A DNA stretch of 64,000 nucleotides from Methylocystis sp. IM3 (GCF_038070105.1 NZ_JBBPBZ010000001.1:1-64000); one strand, 5' to 3'. Counted from the first letter of the stretch, positions 1-11,641 are shown. Translations and numbers: made by a program. Notes: generated by a model not told the origin, from the letters alone.

Positions 1-706
1 CAATTTCGTAATCGTCGGCCAAATGCTTGCCAAAACGTTCGAATCCTCCGATAGCCTCTAACGTGCGTCTTCGAACAACGATCGTTGAGCCGCAGCATGG
101 ATTAGCGAGACCGAAAGTGACCGCGACAACCATATTCGGCAAAAAGTGGCTATTAATGACAAGCGACTCGTGACGCGACCATATGTTCCTTGATGAAACG
201 CCATGATAAAGACACGTCACAGCCCCAACGTTCTCTTCGTGCAATTCCGCCACCACGCGGGCCAAGTAGTCACGCCCGACCTCGATGTCGCTATCCGAAA
301 TGACCAGGATATCGTGTCTCGCCAAACTCAGGATATTCACGAGATTGGAAATCTTTCGATTAGGCCCATGCTCACGCGCGCTGACGATCAGATCGACAGA
401 CCCTTGGTTCCCGCGGCGGACGTGACGCGCATGCTCAGCGGCGCCGTCGCCATCCTCCCGCACGCCGCAAACCATGTGGACAACGCCCCCGTAATTCTGA
501 TCGAAGTACCCCGAAAGCCTGGCCGCCAAGCCCGGCTCGTCTCCGTGCAAAGGCTTCAACACGCTTACTGGCGCAGCCGGGGCAGAATTTGGCGCCTGCC
601 GCCGCGGGAACTTGGTTACCGCCAGGATGGCAACCGCCAGGTAGACGCAACCGACGGCCGCGCCAGAGGCGCACACCATCGAAAGAATGGTCGGCCAGCT
701 ATGCAT
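1..706 (-). CDS. hpnI: HpnI-type glycosyltransferase, 3' end cut off by window edge
   Basis: This is a family-2 glycosyltransferase of the HpnI/ceramide-glucosyltransferase-like group, which in hopanoid producers attaches an N-acetylglucosamine unit to bacteriohopanetetrol at the membrane. The frame is open for 235 codons from ATG 706 to the window edge, and AGGAG five bases upstream supports the start. An N-terminal membrane helix (about residues 8-28) is followed by PVSVLKPLHGDEPGL, then a DLIVSAREHGPNRKISNL stretch, the DSD metal/nucleotide motif in VISDSDIEV, and LADDY at the edge. This motif order is characteristic of HpnI. The family is usually about 380 residues, so roughly 150 residues lie outside. 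Substrate is inferred from the family. Confidence 0.85.
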   Translation of the reverse strand, partial: MHSWPTILSMVCASGAAVGCVYLAVAILAVTKFPRRQAPNSAPAAPVSVLKPLHGDEPGLAARLSGYFDQNYGGVVHMVCGVREDGDGAAEHARHVRRGNQGSVDLIVSAREHGPNRKISNLVNILSLARHDILVISDSDIEVGRDYLARVVAELHEENVGAVTCLYHGVSSRNIWSRHESLVINSHFLPNMVVAVTFGLANPCCGSTIVVRRRTLEAIGGFERFGKHLADDYEI

Positions 707-768
707 CTTCTCCTAACCGCACATTGGTGATCTTGATCGGCATCATCCGGCAGGATTGAACGTCTTGG

Positions 769-804
769 ATCCGTCCGCACTTATCTTAAAAAAAGATGGA
801 CGGA
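769..804. repeat. imperfect nested inverted repeat between hpnI and the upstream gene
   Basis: TCCGTCC (770-776) pairs with GGACGGA (798-804), and an inner ATCTT/AAGAT pair flanks a poly-A run. It lies just beyond the stop of the leftward gene ending at 817 and before hpnI. It could be a weak terminator or attenuator. The asymmetric bulge makes this uncertain. Confidence 0.3.
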
Positions 805-816
805 CTGTTTGAGCAA

Positions 817-1545
817 CTAATGGTTGTATCTCCGTTCCAGCGTCTGTCTCGAGAGGTAAGTTAAGGTACGATCGCGCCAAAGCGTATCGATCCTGATTGC
901 GCTTGGGTTCCTCCTCATAACCAACAAGGTGATGAGGATATTTTCGCCGAACTGATGAAGCGCGTCTCCGAACGACAGCGGCTTGCGTCGAGAAACCCTC
1001 TCGAAACCATATTTCAACGCGATCCTGGCGATCTGTTCGGAACGGCCGCTAGAGCCTAGGCTCATATTTCCGCGGACTGCCTTTATGTCGCCGAGGTCCG
1101 CGTGCGCAGCAAGATAGCGAGCGATTTCAGATAAGGAGAGATCCAGGCAACGCTCGATGCGACGCGCGAACGCCAAGGTTGGGCCATCTATCGGTACGAT
1201 GGGCACATGTTCATTCCAGAAATGAAGATCGGCGAGGCGATCCCCCGGTTGAAGCAAGGTTCCATCCTCAAGCGCGAAGGCTTCGTCGTTCTCGATAATC
1301 TGCAAGCGAAACAGACAGTCGGGTGAGTTTGAAAATTCAGTAATGTGAAGACGGCTGCGCAGACGACGGTCGATTGTGTCTACCAAACGGGTCAGCATCC
1401 AATATAATGAGGGGGGCTTCTGCTTAGCCCCAGAAAAGCGTGTTGAGGACATGCAATCAAGATATACAGGCGCCGTAAACTCTCCATTCGTAATTACCGC
1501 AATACGGAACTTATGGAGCAAGGATCGAAAAAAGTTACGAAACAT
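817..1545 (-). CDS. conserved hypothetical protein, YkoP-like
   Basis: I do not recognise a firm function. The 242-residue protein is basic at its N terminus. It has a central block with LQIIENDEAFALEDGTLLQPGDRLADLHFWNEHVP (in two overlapping halves), which resembles from memory the small YkoP-type proteins that also carry a DGT...GD.L..LH.HN pattern. There is no signal peptide or clear membrane segment. The start overlaps the 3' end of the cyclopropane synthase gene by 11 bases, so it is probably co-transcribed with it and may act in lipid or envelope modification. That role is inferred only from neighbours. Confidence 0.55.
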   Translation of the reverse strand: MFRNFFRSLLHKFRIAVITNGEFTAPVYLDCMSSTRFSGAKQKPPSLYWMLTRLVDTIDRRLRSRLHITEFSNSPDCLFRLQIIENDEAFALEDGTLLQPGDRLADLHFWNEHVPIVPIDGPTLAFARRIERCLDLSLSEIARYLAAHADLGDIKAVRGNMSLGSSGRSEQIARIALKYGFERVSRRKPLSFGDALHQFGENILITLLVMRRNPSAIRIDTLWRDRTLTYLSRQTLERRYNH

Positions 1546-2746
1546 ACTGGTGTGCGCGCGTCCACGCTCGCTGAGAAGGTCTGCCGTCCTTGGGTTTCAA
1601 TGCTAGCACCTGGGCAATAGAGAGCCAGCCTCGATCGAACGCGTAAGCCATCCCCGCGAGATAAACTCGCCAGATGCGATACGTTTCGGCCCCTGCTGCT
1701 TCGATGGCGCTTTCCTTGTGTTGTTCGAGCCCTTCGGACCAGTGCATTAGGGTGCGTGCATAGTGCGGACGGAGATCCTCTATATCGATGACCTCTAATC
1801 CCGCGTCCGCGATTTCCTGCACGATCCTTGAGAGGGACGAAACCGATCCGCCTGGAAAAACATAGCGTTCTATGAATGCCCCGCCGCTTGGTCCGGATTT
1901 CGAGCCGCCGGTGGCAATGATCCCGTGGTTCAGAAACATCCCGCCAGGCTTGAGTAGCGCCGCCATTTTCCTAAAATACGCCGGAAGCGCTGAGGACCCT
2001 ACGTGTTCGTACATCCCAACCGAGACGATCTTATCGAACGAGGCATTGTCGGTAAGCTCTTTGTAATGTTGCAGCGCAATCCCTGTCCGATTGCCCAGAT
2101 GCGCGAGTCTCCCTTGAGCCTCCTCAAACTGGCGTTCGCTCAGCGTAATTCCGAAGCCGAGCGCTCCATAGCGCTCTGCAGCCCAGTGCAATAGAGCCCC
2201 CCAGCCACATCCGACATCAAGCAATTTCTCGTCCGCCTGGAGCAACAGCTTGCGGCAGATATGATCAAGCTTATACTCCTGCGCCAGGTCAATATCCTCA
2301 TTTCCGTCATGGAAATAGGCGCAGGAGTAGACGAGGCGCTTGTCCAGCCAGAGTTTGTAGAACTCGGTAGAAACGTTGTAGTGGCGTCTCACATTGGCCG
2401 CGTCCTCGTCGAGCGAGTTCGCACGCATGGTGAGATTTAATATTGACTTCAGAAAACCCAACGCGGGGGTTTTCTCTAATCTTTCGGAAAGGCGAACGCC
2501 GGCTTCAATAATGTCTTCCGGGCGACCCTCAACCTTGAGGCCACCGCTCACGTAGGCGTCTCCTAACGCAGAAAAGTTGCCGCGAAGCAAGGACCTCCAT
2601 TGTTTCGGCGACGAAAACGTAATCACGACCGTCGGCGAATCCGCAAAGTCAAAGACGACTCCGTCCCAGAACACGAGACGCAAGGGCGGCGATGCCTCGG
2701 CGAACGCTTTTCTCAACCGTGACAGTGCGTTTTGTCGGATAAACAT
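1535..2746 (-). CDS. cfa: cyclopropane-fatty-acyl-phospholipid synthase family methyltransferase
   Basis: The protein transfers a methylene group from S-adenosylmethionine to unsaturated acyl chains of membrane phospholipids. It has 403 residues, about the family length. The N-terminal lipid-binding region carries the family signature NVRRHYNVSTEFYKLWLD near residue 120, followed by YSCAYF. The SAM-binding motif I, LLDVGCGWGALLHWA, lies around residues 175-189. VSVGMYEHVG and a C-terminal region ending in the expected conserved block follow. It sits six bases downstream of an AI-2E family transporter gene and upstream of the unknown 242-residue gene. Together with the hopanoid genes this suggests a membrane-remodelling cluster. 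Homologues acting on other substrates exist, so the exact acceptor is inferred. Confidence 0.88.
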   Translation of the reverse strand: MFIRQNALSRLRKAFAEASPPLRLVFWDGVVFDFADSPTVVITFSSPKQWRSLLRGNFSALGDAYVSGGLKVEGRPEDIIEAGVRLSERLEKTPALGFLKSILNLTMRANSLDEDAANVRRHYNVSTEFYKLWLDKRLVYSCAYFHDGNEDIDLAQEYKLDHICRKLLLQADEKLLDVGCGWGALLHWAAERYGALGFGITLSERQFEEAQGRLAHLGNRTGIALQHYKELTDNASFDKIVSVGMYEHVGSSALPAYFRKMAALLKPGGMFLNHGIIATGGSKSGPSGGAFIERYVFPGGSVSSLSRIVQEIADAGLEVIDIEDLRPHYARTLMHWSEGLEQHKESAIEAAGAETYRIWRVYLAGMAYAFDRGWLSIAQVLALKPKDGRPSQRAWTRAHQYVS

Positions 2747-2752
2747 GGCTCC

Positions 2753-3817
2753 TCATCCCACCGGCGCTTCATCCCGCAGAACCACGAGCGAGGTTTTGAT
2801 CGTTAGGGCTACGGGAGCGGCGAGGATGATTCCCGGAACGCCGAAAAGCGTTCCGCCGACTAGGAAGCAGAAAATAATGACCACCGGGCTGAGCGTCGCG
2901 GCGGCGCCGAGCACCAATGGACCAAGTAGCTGGTCGATTGTCAGCCGCAGGAAGATCACGTAGAGGGCGTAGGCGACCACTGGGCCAAGTCCTGTAGCGT
3001 TTTGAATGGCGACAAGGCCGCCGATGAGCGCCGATGCGCCCGGCCCGAGAACCGGGACCATCTCGAGGAAGCCGGTGAGCAAGGCGAGAAAAAAGGCATG
3101 TTTCAGACCGAGCACGAGTCCGAGTCCGACGTAAGCGGCGAGCGTCGTGCTGGCAACCACGATAAGGACGCCAAGGACGTACCTCCATAGCAGCGGTCCC
3201 AGCCTTGCCCACACCCGTTCGATCGCCTGGCGCTTATCCGGCGGCGCGAGCCAGAGAACGCCCTGCACAATCTCCGGCCCCTGCACCAGTAGATAAAACA
3301 AAAGCACAAGGACGAGAATCGATCCGAAAACGGCGGCGAAGGTTAATGTGGCCAGCTCAGTAGCGCGGCCAGTTTGGGCAATCCAGTCGCGCAGACCGCT
3401 CGTCGCCGACTCGGCGATTTGCGCAGCATCCATGTTTTTTCCCAAAATCACGACCGCCCGGTCATCGACGAGGCTATGCGCAAAAGCCTCCAGGATCGAT
3501 CGCAGATCGGTAACGAGACGTCCGAGTTCGCGCCAAAGCGGCGGGAGGCCCAGCCACCCTCCTGCAATTACGATCGCCACAAGCGCAGCGAAGACAGCGA
3601 CCGCCGATCGGATCCTCGAGAACCCAAATCTCGAGGAAATCCAGTTCACAAGCGGATTGAGGAGGTAAGCCAACAAGCCGGCGAGGACGAAAGGCAGGAG
3701 CGCCCATCTCATCTCATGGAAGACGATCACAGAAATTGCGAAAACGATGGCGAGCGCCGCGCCGCTCGCGTTTCCTTGCGCCGGGAGTCCAAAAGGCCAG
3801 CTTCTCGTCTGCGTCAT
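2753..3817 (-). CDS. AI-2E family (PerM-type) membrane transporter
   Basis: This is a 354-residue polytopic inner-membrane protein with two N-terminal helices, a soluble amphipathic middle section (about residues 80-145) and five or more C-terminal helices. The family-typical segment GFLEMVPVLGPGASALIGG lies near residue 255, and a second conserved stretch follows it (LGAAATLSPVVIIF). Family members export varied small molecules or act as Na+/H+ antiporters, and the name does not prove AI-2 transport. The start codon overlaps the stop of the upstream glycosyltransferase gene by four bases, which indicates translational coupling. A second, distant paralogue lies at 12131-13147. Confidence 0.85.
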   Translation of the reverse strand: MTQTRSWPFGLPAQGNASGAALAIVFAISVIVFHEMRWALLPFVLAGLLAYLLNPLVNWISSRFGFSRIRSAVAVFAALVAIVIAGGWLGLPPLWRELGRLVTDLRSILEAFAHSLVDDRAVVILGKNMDAAQIAESATSGLRDWIAQTGRATELATLTFAAVFGSILVLVLLFYLLVQGPEIVQGVLWLAPPDKRQAIERVWARLGPLLWRYVLGVLIVVASTTLAAYVGLGLVLGLKHAFFLALLTGFLEMVPVLGPGASALIGGLVAIQNATGLGPVVAYALYVIFLRLTIDQLLGPLVLGAAATLSPVVIIFCFLVGGTLFGVPGIILAAPVALTIKTSLVVLRDEAPVG

Positions 3818-4971
3818 CGATATACACGGCCTTTCCAGCTAATGCGGCCATTGATCCGCCACTGAAGGCTCTGTGCCGCGATCCAGGCGCCGAGCGAATA
3901 CCCCAGCGGAAAAAGAAGCCCGTACCAAAGAGGAATGCCGAAGAAACGGGCCCCGGCGAGATGGAGTCCGAATGCGGCCGTAGAGGCCGTGAGCGCAAGA
4001 CCGAGCGCTTCGCAGGCGAAAGGCGCGTGAAGGGCACATGCGGACGCGTCTATGAGCGGAATGGCGATTGCCGCCCAGGCAAGAAGAACCGCCCCCATCG
4101 CCGTCCAGATTGTGCGGGCGGGACCTCCAAATGTTTCGACAAGATTCTTGGCGAGACCGGCTCTCAGCGCCCGCCAGTCGCGGTACATGCGCGTGGAGAG
4201 CAGCTCGCGCCCGTCGAGAAGGGCGACGCGCCCGCCATGCTGCTTCAGCCTCCGGGCAAGCGCGACATCCTCGCAAATCGCGCTAGCGACGGCTTGGTGT
4301 CCGCCGACTGAGAAATACGACTCAGCTCTAACGAGAAGAAACTGGCCAGTGACAGTCGTGTCCGCGCACTCTTCCGATTGCAGCTTTTTCAGATTCTGAC
4401 AAAAGGCCAGGCAAAAGAGTCCACAGGGCAGCACAAGTCTCTCCGTCCATGTCCCCAAAATTTGTTTCGGCGCAAGCGACAGGAGATCTAGCGATTGCGC
4501 CTCGGCCTGCTTGATCGCTGTGACCAGCAGCCCCGGCTCCACCGCAACGTCCGCATCGATAAAGCATATCCATTCGGGTGGATTATGGATGTCTTGCGTT
4601 GCCCCGGTCCAGCATGCGTGGGACTTCCCCACCCAGCGCGGTGGAAGTGGCGGGCTGGCGAAAGCACAAAAGCCCTCGTGCCGAGACGTCGCCCTATGCG
4701 CGATACGCAAGGTGTCGTCGCTCGAGTGGTCGTCGACCACTCGAACGAAAATTCGCGACCTGGGATAGGTCTGGCGCGATAGCGCATCGATACAGGCTGC
4801 GATATTGAGCGACTCGTCTCGCGCCGGCACGACGACGAGGACGCTCGAGGCCGGCGGCGGGGACAGCGAGACATTTTGGCGCGCGTCTGGAAGCAGGCGG
4901 CTTTGCGCTATCGCTCGGTAGATCAAAATGGCGACGGCGGCCGCCCATATGGAAGTAATGACAAGCTCCAT
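3814..4971 (-). CDS. membrane GT2 glycosyltransferase
   Basis: The protein is 385 residues from ATG 4971. A longer frame to 5145 exists, but the extra 58 residues look non-native, and MELVITSIWAAAVAILIYRA is a natural membrane-anchor start. It has VVVPARDESLNIAACIDAL, VVDDHSSD, then FIDADV (DxD motif), a GQF..VR block, CEDVALARRLK, and three or four C-terminal helices ending in WKGR.Y. This architecture is shared by polyprenol or carotenoid/lipid glycosyltransferases. Hopanoid HpnB is a possible alternative given hpnI and hpnA nearby, but the central motifs fit HpnB less well. It leads a coupled leftward run with the AI-2E transporter and cfa. The acceptor is unknown. Confidence 0.75.
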   Translation of the reverse strand: MELVITSIWAAAVAILIYRAIAQSRLLPDARQNVSLSPPPASSVLVVVPARDESLNIAACIDALSRQTYPRSRIFVRVVDDHSSDDTLRIAHRATSRHEGFCAFASPPLPPRWVGKSHACWTGATQDIHNPPEWICFIDADVAVEPGLLVTAIKQAEAQSLDLLSLAPKQILGTWTERLVLPCGLFCLAFCQNLKKLQSEECADTTVTGQFLLVRAESYFSVGGHQAVASAICEDVALARRLKQHGGRVALLDGRELLSTRMYRDWRALRAGLAKNLVETFGGPARTIWTAMGAVLLAWAAIAIPLIDASACALHAPFACEALGLALTASTAAFGLHLAGARFFGIPLWYGLLFPLGYSLGAWIAAQSLQWRINGRISWKGRVYR

Positions 4972-5598
4972 TCCGTTTCCTTCCCATAACGGAAACGAAC
5001 GAATGCGACCAGAAATGGTTCCGCCTGTTGGACTCGCAGCAGAGCTTTCAATCCGGGAACCGTTCCTTTTCAATGGGTCCGGATCGTAGAATTTAGAACT
5101 CAGCCGCTGAGAAGGACGTTCAGGAAAAAGCGCGAAAGGGCCCATCTAATTCGGACGAGGTGAAGACAGTCGCGCAAAGGCAAGGCCGTCGCGATACTCG
5201 GCGGCCCCTCTTTCCGAATGCCGGAATGTCGGTCCGTTTCCCGCCATCGGTCGAGACCGTTGGTGTGGGCCGCGCAAAACTCCCCTTCGGCGGTCTCTTT
5301 CCATCGGCGCTGCATGGCACGGAGGATGTCGCGGCCATCACGCCGATTGTGACGACCGGCGTCGCGCCTGCAACCAGCAGTCTAGACTCTTACGTAAACA
5401 GCGCAGGCATCGTTGCGGTAAGAAATCAGATAAGCTCTGCTATAGAGGACGGGATCAAGCCTGGTGCTCTCGCTGTGAGTTCTGAAAACGGGCGGTTCGT
5501 TTCAGCCAAAAATGATTGCGCCTTTTGTCCCCGGTAAACTAGAGGCGAACAAACCCGGCTTGGGCTGGTTTCAGCCATAAGGCAGAAACTCCGGAACC
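4972..5598. other. divergent intergenic region, no supported gene
   Basis: This stretch separates the leftward glycosyltransferase operon from the rightward HPP gene and should hold promoters for both. An open frame at 5160-5537 lacks recognisable domains or a good ribosome binding site, and I do not call it. Confidence 0.5.
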
Positions 5599-6102
5599 GT
5601 GAGGCGAGTTTTGTCGGGCCGTATTCTTCGAGAGCGCGCATATGCCGCACTTCTCTCATCCATTGTACTGGTGGCGATTGGCGGCCTTGGGATTTGGGCA
5701 AGACAGCCCTGGCTGTTCCCAAGCCTCGGACCGACAATCTTTCTCCAAACAGTCACGCCCAACGATCCGGGCGCAAGGCTTTGGAACACGCTGGCGGGCC
5801 ACGCTGCGGGCGTTTGCGCAGGGTTTCTGGCGCTTTTCCTTGTATCGGAGTCCCTCGCAACGCCCACCGACGCGATGTCGCCGGCGCGGGTTGGCGCAAC
5901 GGCCTTTGCGGTGGGTCTGACAATAATGGCTCAATATGTTCTAAAGGCTCTACATCCGCCTGCAGCCGCGACAACAATGTTGGTGACGCTCGGGGGGCTG
6001 AAACCTGACTGGGGCTCTGTCTTAGCGATCGCCATGGGCGTCGCTCTGGTCTCGGCTTTCGGGGAAGCCGCCCGCCTTCTGCATCCCGAACGAAATAACT
6101 AA
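5599..6102 (+). CDS. HPP family membrane protein
   Basis: This is a 167-residue protein with four predicted membrane helices and the family signature SLGPTIFLQTVTP near residue 42. The second signature, LHPPAAATTMLVTLGG, lies near residue 117. HPP-domain proteins are small integral membrane proteins. Some plant and cyanobacterial members are nitrite transporters, but the function of the bacterial family is mostly unknown. The start is GTG 5599 and the spacing to a GGA is short, so the exact start is uncertain. A second copy with closely similar sequence but inactivating lesions lies at 29051-29552, so this gene is the intact member of a duplicated pair. Confidence 0.8.
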   Translation: MRRVLSGRILRERAYAALLSSIVLVAIGGLGIWARQPWLFPSLGPTIFLQTVTPNDPGARLWNTLAGHAAGVCAGFLALFLVSESLATPTDAMSPARVGATAFAVGLTIMAQYVLKALHPPAAATTMLVTLGGLKPDWGSVLAIAMGVALVSAFGEAARLLHPERNN

Positions 6103-6582
6103 GATTCGGCAGTGCCGTTGCCATAGCCGTGAGTTTTAAAATACCATATCGAACTCTGTTATCGGTCACCCCATAGCCGACGTTCGTCGTGATCATAACC
6201 CTGTTGATGGATGGTGACGGAGGGTCGTTTGGACGAACTCTAAATCAAGTCCGCGATGCGTGTCTCCAGTGAAGGAGTAACTTGTGGTAGTGTCACGCTC
6301 CGAAATGAATCCGGCCCACAAGCAAGCCGCGTCGGAGGATTCAGCTCCAGCTGAGCGCCTTTTCGATCAGCCGCTGCATCGCTTCCCTGCGTATAATCTG
6401 CCAATCCGCTCAGCCGATCTTGTAGGGCTTCTCCGCGGCCGCCTGCAGGCTGGCCTCTCGCGACCGGAGCCGGCCGCAGGCGGCAAACGCAAACGGCATA
6501 TTGGCTGCCTTCCCAAGCGTCCACCCAGCCCGCGTCACGCCGCTTTTCGAAACCTTTCCACAGAGCGTTGTTTCGCGGATAA
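6103..6582. other. 480-bp region between convergent genes, nothing supported
   Basis: The HPP gene and the leftward DegP-type gene converge here. Short open frames on both strands lack domains, and I see no clear terminator hairpin. Confidence 0.45.
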
Positions 6583-7998
6583 TTAGGCGACGGCGACGAA
6601 CATCAACGCGCCGCCGCGCCTTACCTCCAGCAGCAGGGGCTCCCGTTTTGATCGCGCGCGCAAGATGTGATCGAACTGGCGCACCGAGTCGACAGGCGCG
6701 CGATCGACGCGCGTGATGATGTCTCCTTTCTCGAGCCCCGCAAGCGCCGCCGTGCTTGCCGGCTGGACCTGCTCGACATAGACGCCACGGAGCCTGTCGT
6801 ACTCCGGATCGGACGCTGGAATCGGGCCCACCGTCAGACCCGAAAGGAAAGCCCTCTTCCTCTCTACGGGCGGCGGCGTTTCCGCCGCTTCGCTTCGCTC
6901 GGCCTTAAGTGTTGCCATAACGGTCTCTTCGTCGCCATTGCGCAGCAATGTAAGGCGAATCGTGACATCAGGCCTTTTCTCGCCAATTCGAATGCGCAAA
7001 TCATTGGCGCTGGTCACGGCGATGCCATCCATCTTAATGATGACGTCTCCGGGTTCGATGCGGGCTTTCTCGGCGGGGGAACCGGAAAAGACATCGGCGA
7101 CTAACGCGCCCGAAGCGACGTCAAGTTTCATTGCTTTCGCGAGAACCGGGGTGAGCCTCTGCAGGCGCACGCCAAGTTCTCCGCGCGATATCTTGCCGAA
7201 CTGGATGAGCTCCTGCGAAATGGCTTTCACCATGTCGATAGGGATCGCAAAGCCCACGCCGACGTTGCCCCCGCTCTGACTGAGGATTGCGGTATTCATG
7301 CCGATGAGCTGGCCGGCGGCGTTGACCAGAGCGCCGCCCGAATTGCCCGGATTGATGGAGGCGTCGGTCTGGATGAAATCCTCATAGCCTTCGATGGCTA
7401 GGCCGCTTCTGCCCAGTGCGCTGACGATGCCAAAAGTCGCGGTTTGGCCGAGGCCGAACGGATTGCCGATGGCGACGACATAGTCGCCCACCTTCAGGTC
7501 GCTTGACGTGCCGAGGGGCATCGCCGCTAGATTATCCGCCTCGATCTGCAAAACGGCGATGTCTGTCGCGGGGTCGGTTCCAACCACTTTCGCGTCGAAC
7601 TGGCGGCGATCCAGAAGCGTGATTTGTATCTGCTGCGCGTTCTTCACCACGTGATTGTTGGTGACCACATAACCGCGTGCGGCGTCGATGACGACGCCTG
7701 ACCCGACCGCCTGAAACCGTTCGGTTAGCGGGCCTTGTGGAATACCGAAAAAGCGTCGGAACAAAGGATCCTGAAAGAGGGGATTCCGCTCGACCTGCAT
7801 GGTTCCTTCCACGGCGATGTTGACGACCGTCGACGACGCCTTCGTGAGCATCGGCGCGAGCGTCGGCAGGCCTAACGGCGGCGTTGCAACGGCGAAATCG
7901 GCGCCGCGGGGCTGATCTTTCGCAAGGCAAACGCCGTAGCCCGCAAACCCGAACAGAGCTAGGCAAACCGTAACGATACGAGACCGTGTCATCGTCAT
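6583..7998 (-). CDS. degP: DegP/HtrA-type periplasmic serine protease
   Basis: This periplasmic protease/chaperone degrades misfolded envelope proteins. The 471-residue protein begins with a Sec signal peptide (positive MTMTRSR, hydrophobic core to about residue 26). The trypsin-like domain shows the full triad: His116 in TNNHVV, Asp146 in ATDIAVL and Ser220 in NPGNSGGAL. Two PDZ domains follow, at about residues 270-360 and 385-465; GELGVRLQ and GLEKGDIIT mark them. Length and layout match the Do family. It is divergent from an ftsH paralogue across about 510 bp, so two quality-control proteases share one control region. Heat or envelope-stress control is plausible but I identified no sigma-factor site. 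Confidence 0.93.
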   Translation of the reverse strand: MTMTRSRIVTVCLALFGFAGYGVCLAKDQPRGADFAVATPPLGLPTLAPMLTKASSTVVNIAVEGTMQVERNPLFQDPLFRRFFGIPQGPLTERFQAVGSGVVIDAARGYVVTNNHVVKNAQQIQITLLDRRQFDAKVVGTDPATDIAVLQIEADNLAAMPLGTSSDLKVGDYVVAIGNPFGLGQTATFGIVSALGRSGLAIEGYEDFIQTDASINPGNSGGALVNAAGQLIGMNTAILSQSGGNVGVGFAIPIDMVKAISQELIQFGKISRGELGVRLQRLTPVLAKAMKLDVASGALVADVFSGSPAEKARIEPGDVIIKMDGIAVTSANDLRIRIGEKRPDVTIRLTLLRNGDEETVMATLKAERSEAAETPPPVERKRAFLSGLTVGPIPASDPEYDRLRGVYVEQVQPASTAALAGLEKGDIITRVDRAPVDSVRQFDHILRARSKREPLLLEVRRGGALMFVAVA

Positions 7999-8508
7999 CC
8001 TCCATGGCGAAAACGAGTGAAACGCTTATGACCGTCGAAAGCAGATTCATCAGAACGAGGGCGCCAGCAAAGCAAGAGTCCAGTTTGTGGTTGTCGCCGA
8101 TCCCGGGGGCGTTGATGACGCCCGCGAGGGCTTTCGAGCCTTTCTCCCAAATGCACTGCAAGGCTTCGTCAATGCGCCTACCGCCGACAGGTTCCGCGTC
8201 GGTTGTCGCAAAGGCGCGTCCCGACGCCGATATCAACGCGGGGGCGCGCTTGATGTTCAGGCGAACTGTCGACGCTAAAACTTCTACCCAGACCGAACGA
8301 TCCGTCACCGTCACTGCCCGCCAGCTGGTATTACAGCGCGTAGGGAAGCAACATACGCGGAGGGAAACAGAACTACGTTCACCAGATTAAACGCACGCGA
8401 TAATGTTTGGCCGTCCCGATGGCTTGCCACCAATAAGGGCCGTTTTTCTTTGAGAGGGCGTTTTGAGGGAGGTTCGCCGTCGAACGGAGGCCGGGGCATG
8501 GGTGGAAG
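7999..8508. other. shared upstream region of degP and ftsH
   Basis: The two protease genes diverge from this region. A leftward open frame (8002-8314) reads into degP in another frame and has no recognisable domain. I could not pick out a convincing promoter. Confidence 0.4.
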
Positions 8509-10334
<1,826 letters not shown>

Positions 10335-10645
10335 ACGCCCTTGATGGGTTCGGCGGCACTAGCCTTTCGGTGGTGTTTATGTGCAAGGCCTGCATTGTGC
10401 CCGGCGTCGCGAGAGCCGCTCGCGTTCGCGACGACGGCTCGCGAAGTCCGGCAGCGCTTGCGCACCTCGACTAGGCGACAAGGCTCTGAGCCTCCCGATC
10501 CGGTAGCCCTTGCCTTAAGAATAGGTATGCGCGGAGCTCAACCGGAGGACTCCACCGGGGCTTGGTTGGCATGCGCCCTTGGGCGCCGCGCATTCCAGTT
10601 TTCGCATAAACGAACTCAGCGCCGGTGGGGCAAGGCGGTGGTGCA
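10335..10645. other. 311-bp gap between convergent ftsH and hpnA, nothing supported
   Basis: Only overlapping low-quality frames are present, with no domain, RNA or clear terminator seen. Confidence 0.4.
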
Positions 10646-11641
10646 TCACCCTCTGGAGGGGCCCGTTTGGTGAAACCATTCGACTGCGTCTCTCACGGCC
10701 AGCCGTGCGGGCCGCGTTTCGTAGCCAAGTTCGCGCCGGGCCTTGTGGTCGTCAAAGAACATGCGCGTGCGGGACATTCTCAGGCCGTCGCAATGAAGGA
10801 AGGGCTCGTAGCCGATCAGTCGGGCGCCCCATTCATTGACATAGGCCAAGGGCATGAGCGGTCCCGGGGGCAATTTGAAACGCGGCGGCGCTCGACCGGT
10901 TACGCGGGAAATTTCGACCAAAAGGTCCAGTAAAGTCATATTCTCGCCACCAAGAATATAACGCTCGCCGATTATCCCCCGCTCCATGGCCGCCAAATGG
11001 CCCGCAGCGACGTCATCGACATGCACAACGTTAAGGCCGGTATCGACGAACGCTGGCATCCCGCCGCGCACCGCTTCCGCGACCAGTCGGCCTGTCGGCG
11101 TCGGTTTGACGTCGCCCGGCCCAAGAGGCGCCGCTGGGCAGACGATCACGGCAGGCAACCCATCCTTCTCGACCATCCGCTCGACCAAATGCTCAGCGAC
11201 GATCTTGCTCTGCTTATAGGCGCCAATCGCCTTTTCAGGAGAAAGCCGGCACATCTCTGTGCAAAGATGGCCATTGGCGGCGGCGAGGGTGGCGACGCTG
11301 CTGGTGTGCACAACACGTTCGACGCCCGCGCGCAACGCCTCGCGCATGATAATCTCAGAGCCCCGCACATTGGCGTGAAACATCGTCTCCCGATCCGGCG
11401 CCCAAAGCCGGTAATCCGCCGCGATGTGGAAAACCCGGCGCACGCCCTTCATGGCGGCGCGGACGCTTTCCGCATCGGTAATGTCGCCCTCGGCGGTCTC
11501 GCACTGCGGCGGGATATTGTCTTTGGAGCTGGTTGGGCGCGCGAGCGCCCGCACTCTCTCGCCTTTCGAAATCAGCAGCCGTGCGACAGCTCCGCCGATG
11601 AACCCGCTTGCGCCCGTCACCAATACAATTTCATCACTCAT
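10646..11641 (-). CDS. hpnA: hopanoid-associated sugar epimerase HpnA
   Basis: This is an extended short-chain dehydrogenase of the HpnA family, an NAD(P)-dependent sugar-nucleotide epimerase/dehydratase associated with hopanoid side-chain biosynthesis. The 331-residue protein has the Rossmann motif VTGASGFIGGAVARLL at residues 8-23, HIAADYRLWAPD, the TSSVATL segment, the catalytic Tyr and Lys in YKQSK, then PTPTGRLVAEA, FVDTGLNVVHVDDVAAGH and RYILGGEN. These later motifs are specific to HpnA. It lies alone, leftward, downstream of the convergent ftsH. With hpnI at the left edge it suggests that this replicon carries side-chain decoration genes, but no squalene-hopene cyclase is in the window. 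Confidence 0.88.
   Translation of the reverse strand: MSDEIVLVTGASGFIGGAVARLLISKGERVRALARPTSSKDNIPPQCETAEGDITDAESVRAAMKGVRRVFHIAADYRLWAPDRETMFHANVRGSEIIMREALRAGVERVVHTSSVATLAAANGHLCTEMCRLSPEKAIGAYKQSKIVAEHLVERMVEKDGLPAVIVCPAAPLGPGDVKPTPTGRLVAEAVRGGMPAFVDTGLNVVHVDDVAAGHLAAMERGIIGERYILGGENMTLLDLLVEISRVTGRAPPRFKLPPGPLMPLAYVNEWGARLIGYEPFLHCDGLRMSRTRMFFDDHKARRELGYETRPARLAVRDAVEWFHQTGPSRG

Noticed and set aside
5160..5537. 125-codon open frame upstream of the HPP gene
   Set aside because: No domain, no ribosome binding site and unlike the neighbours in composition; probably chance.
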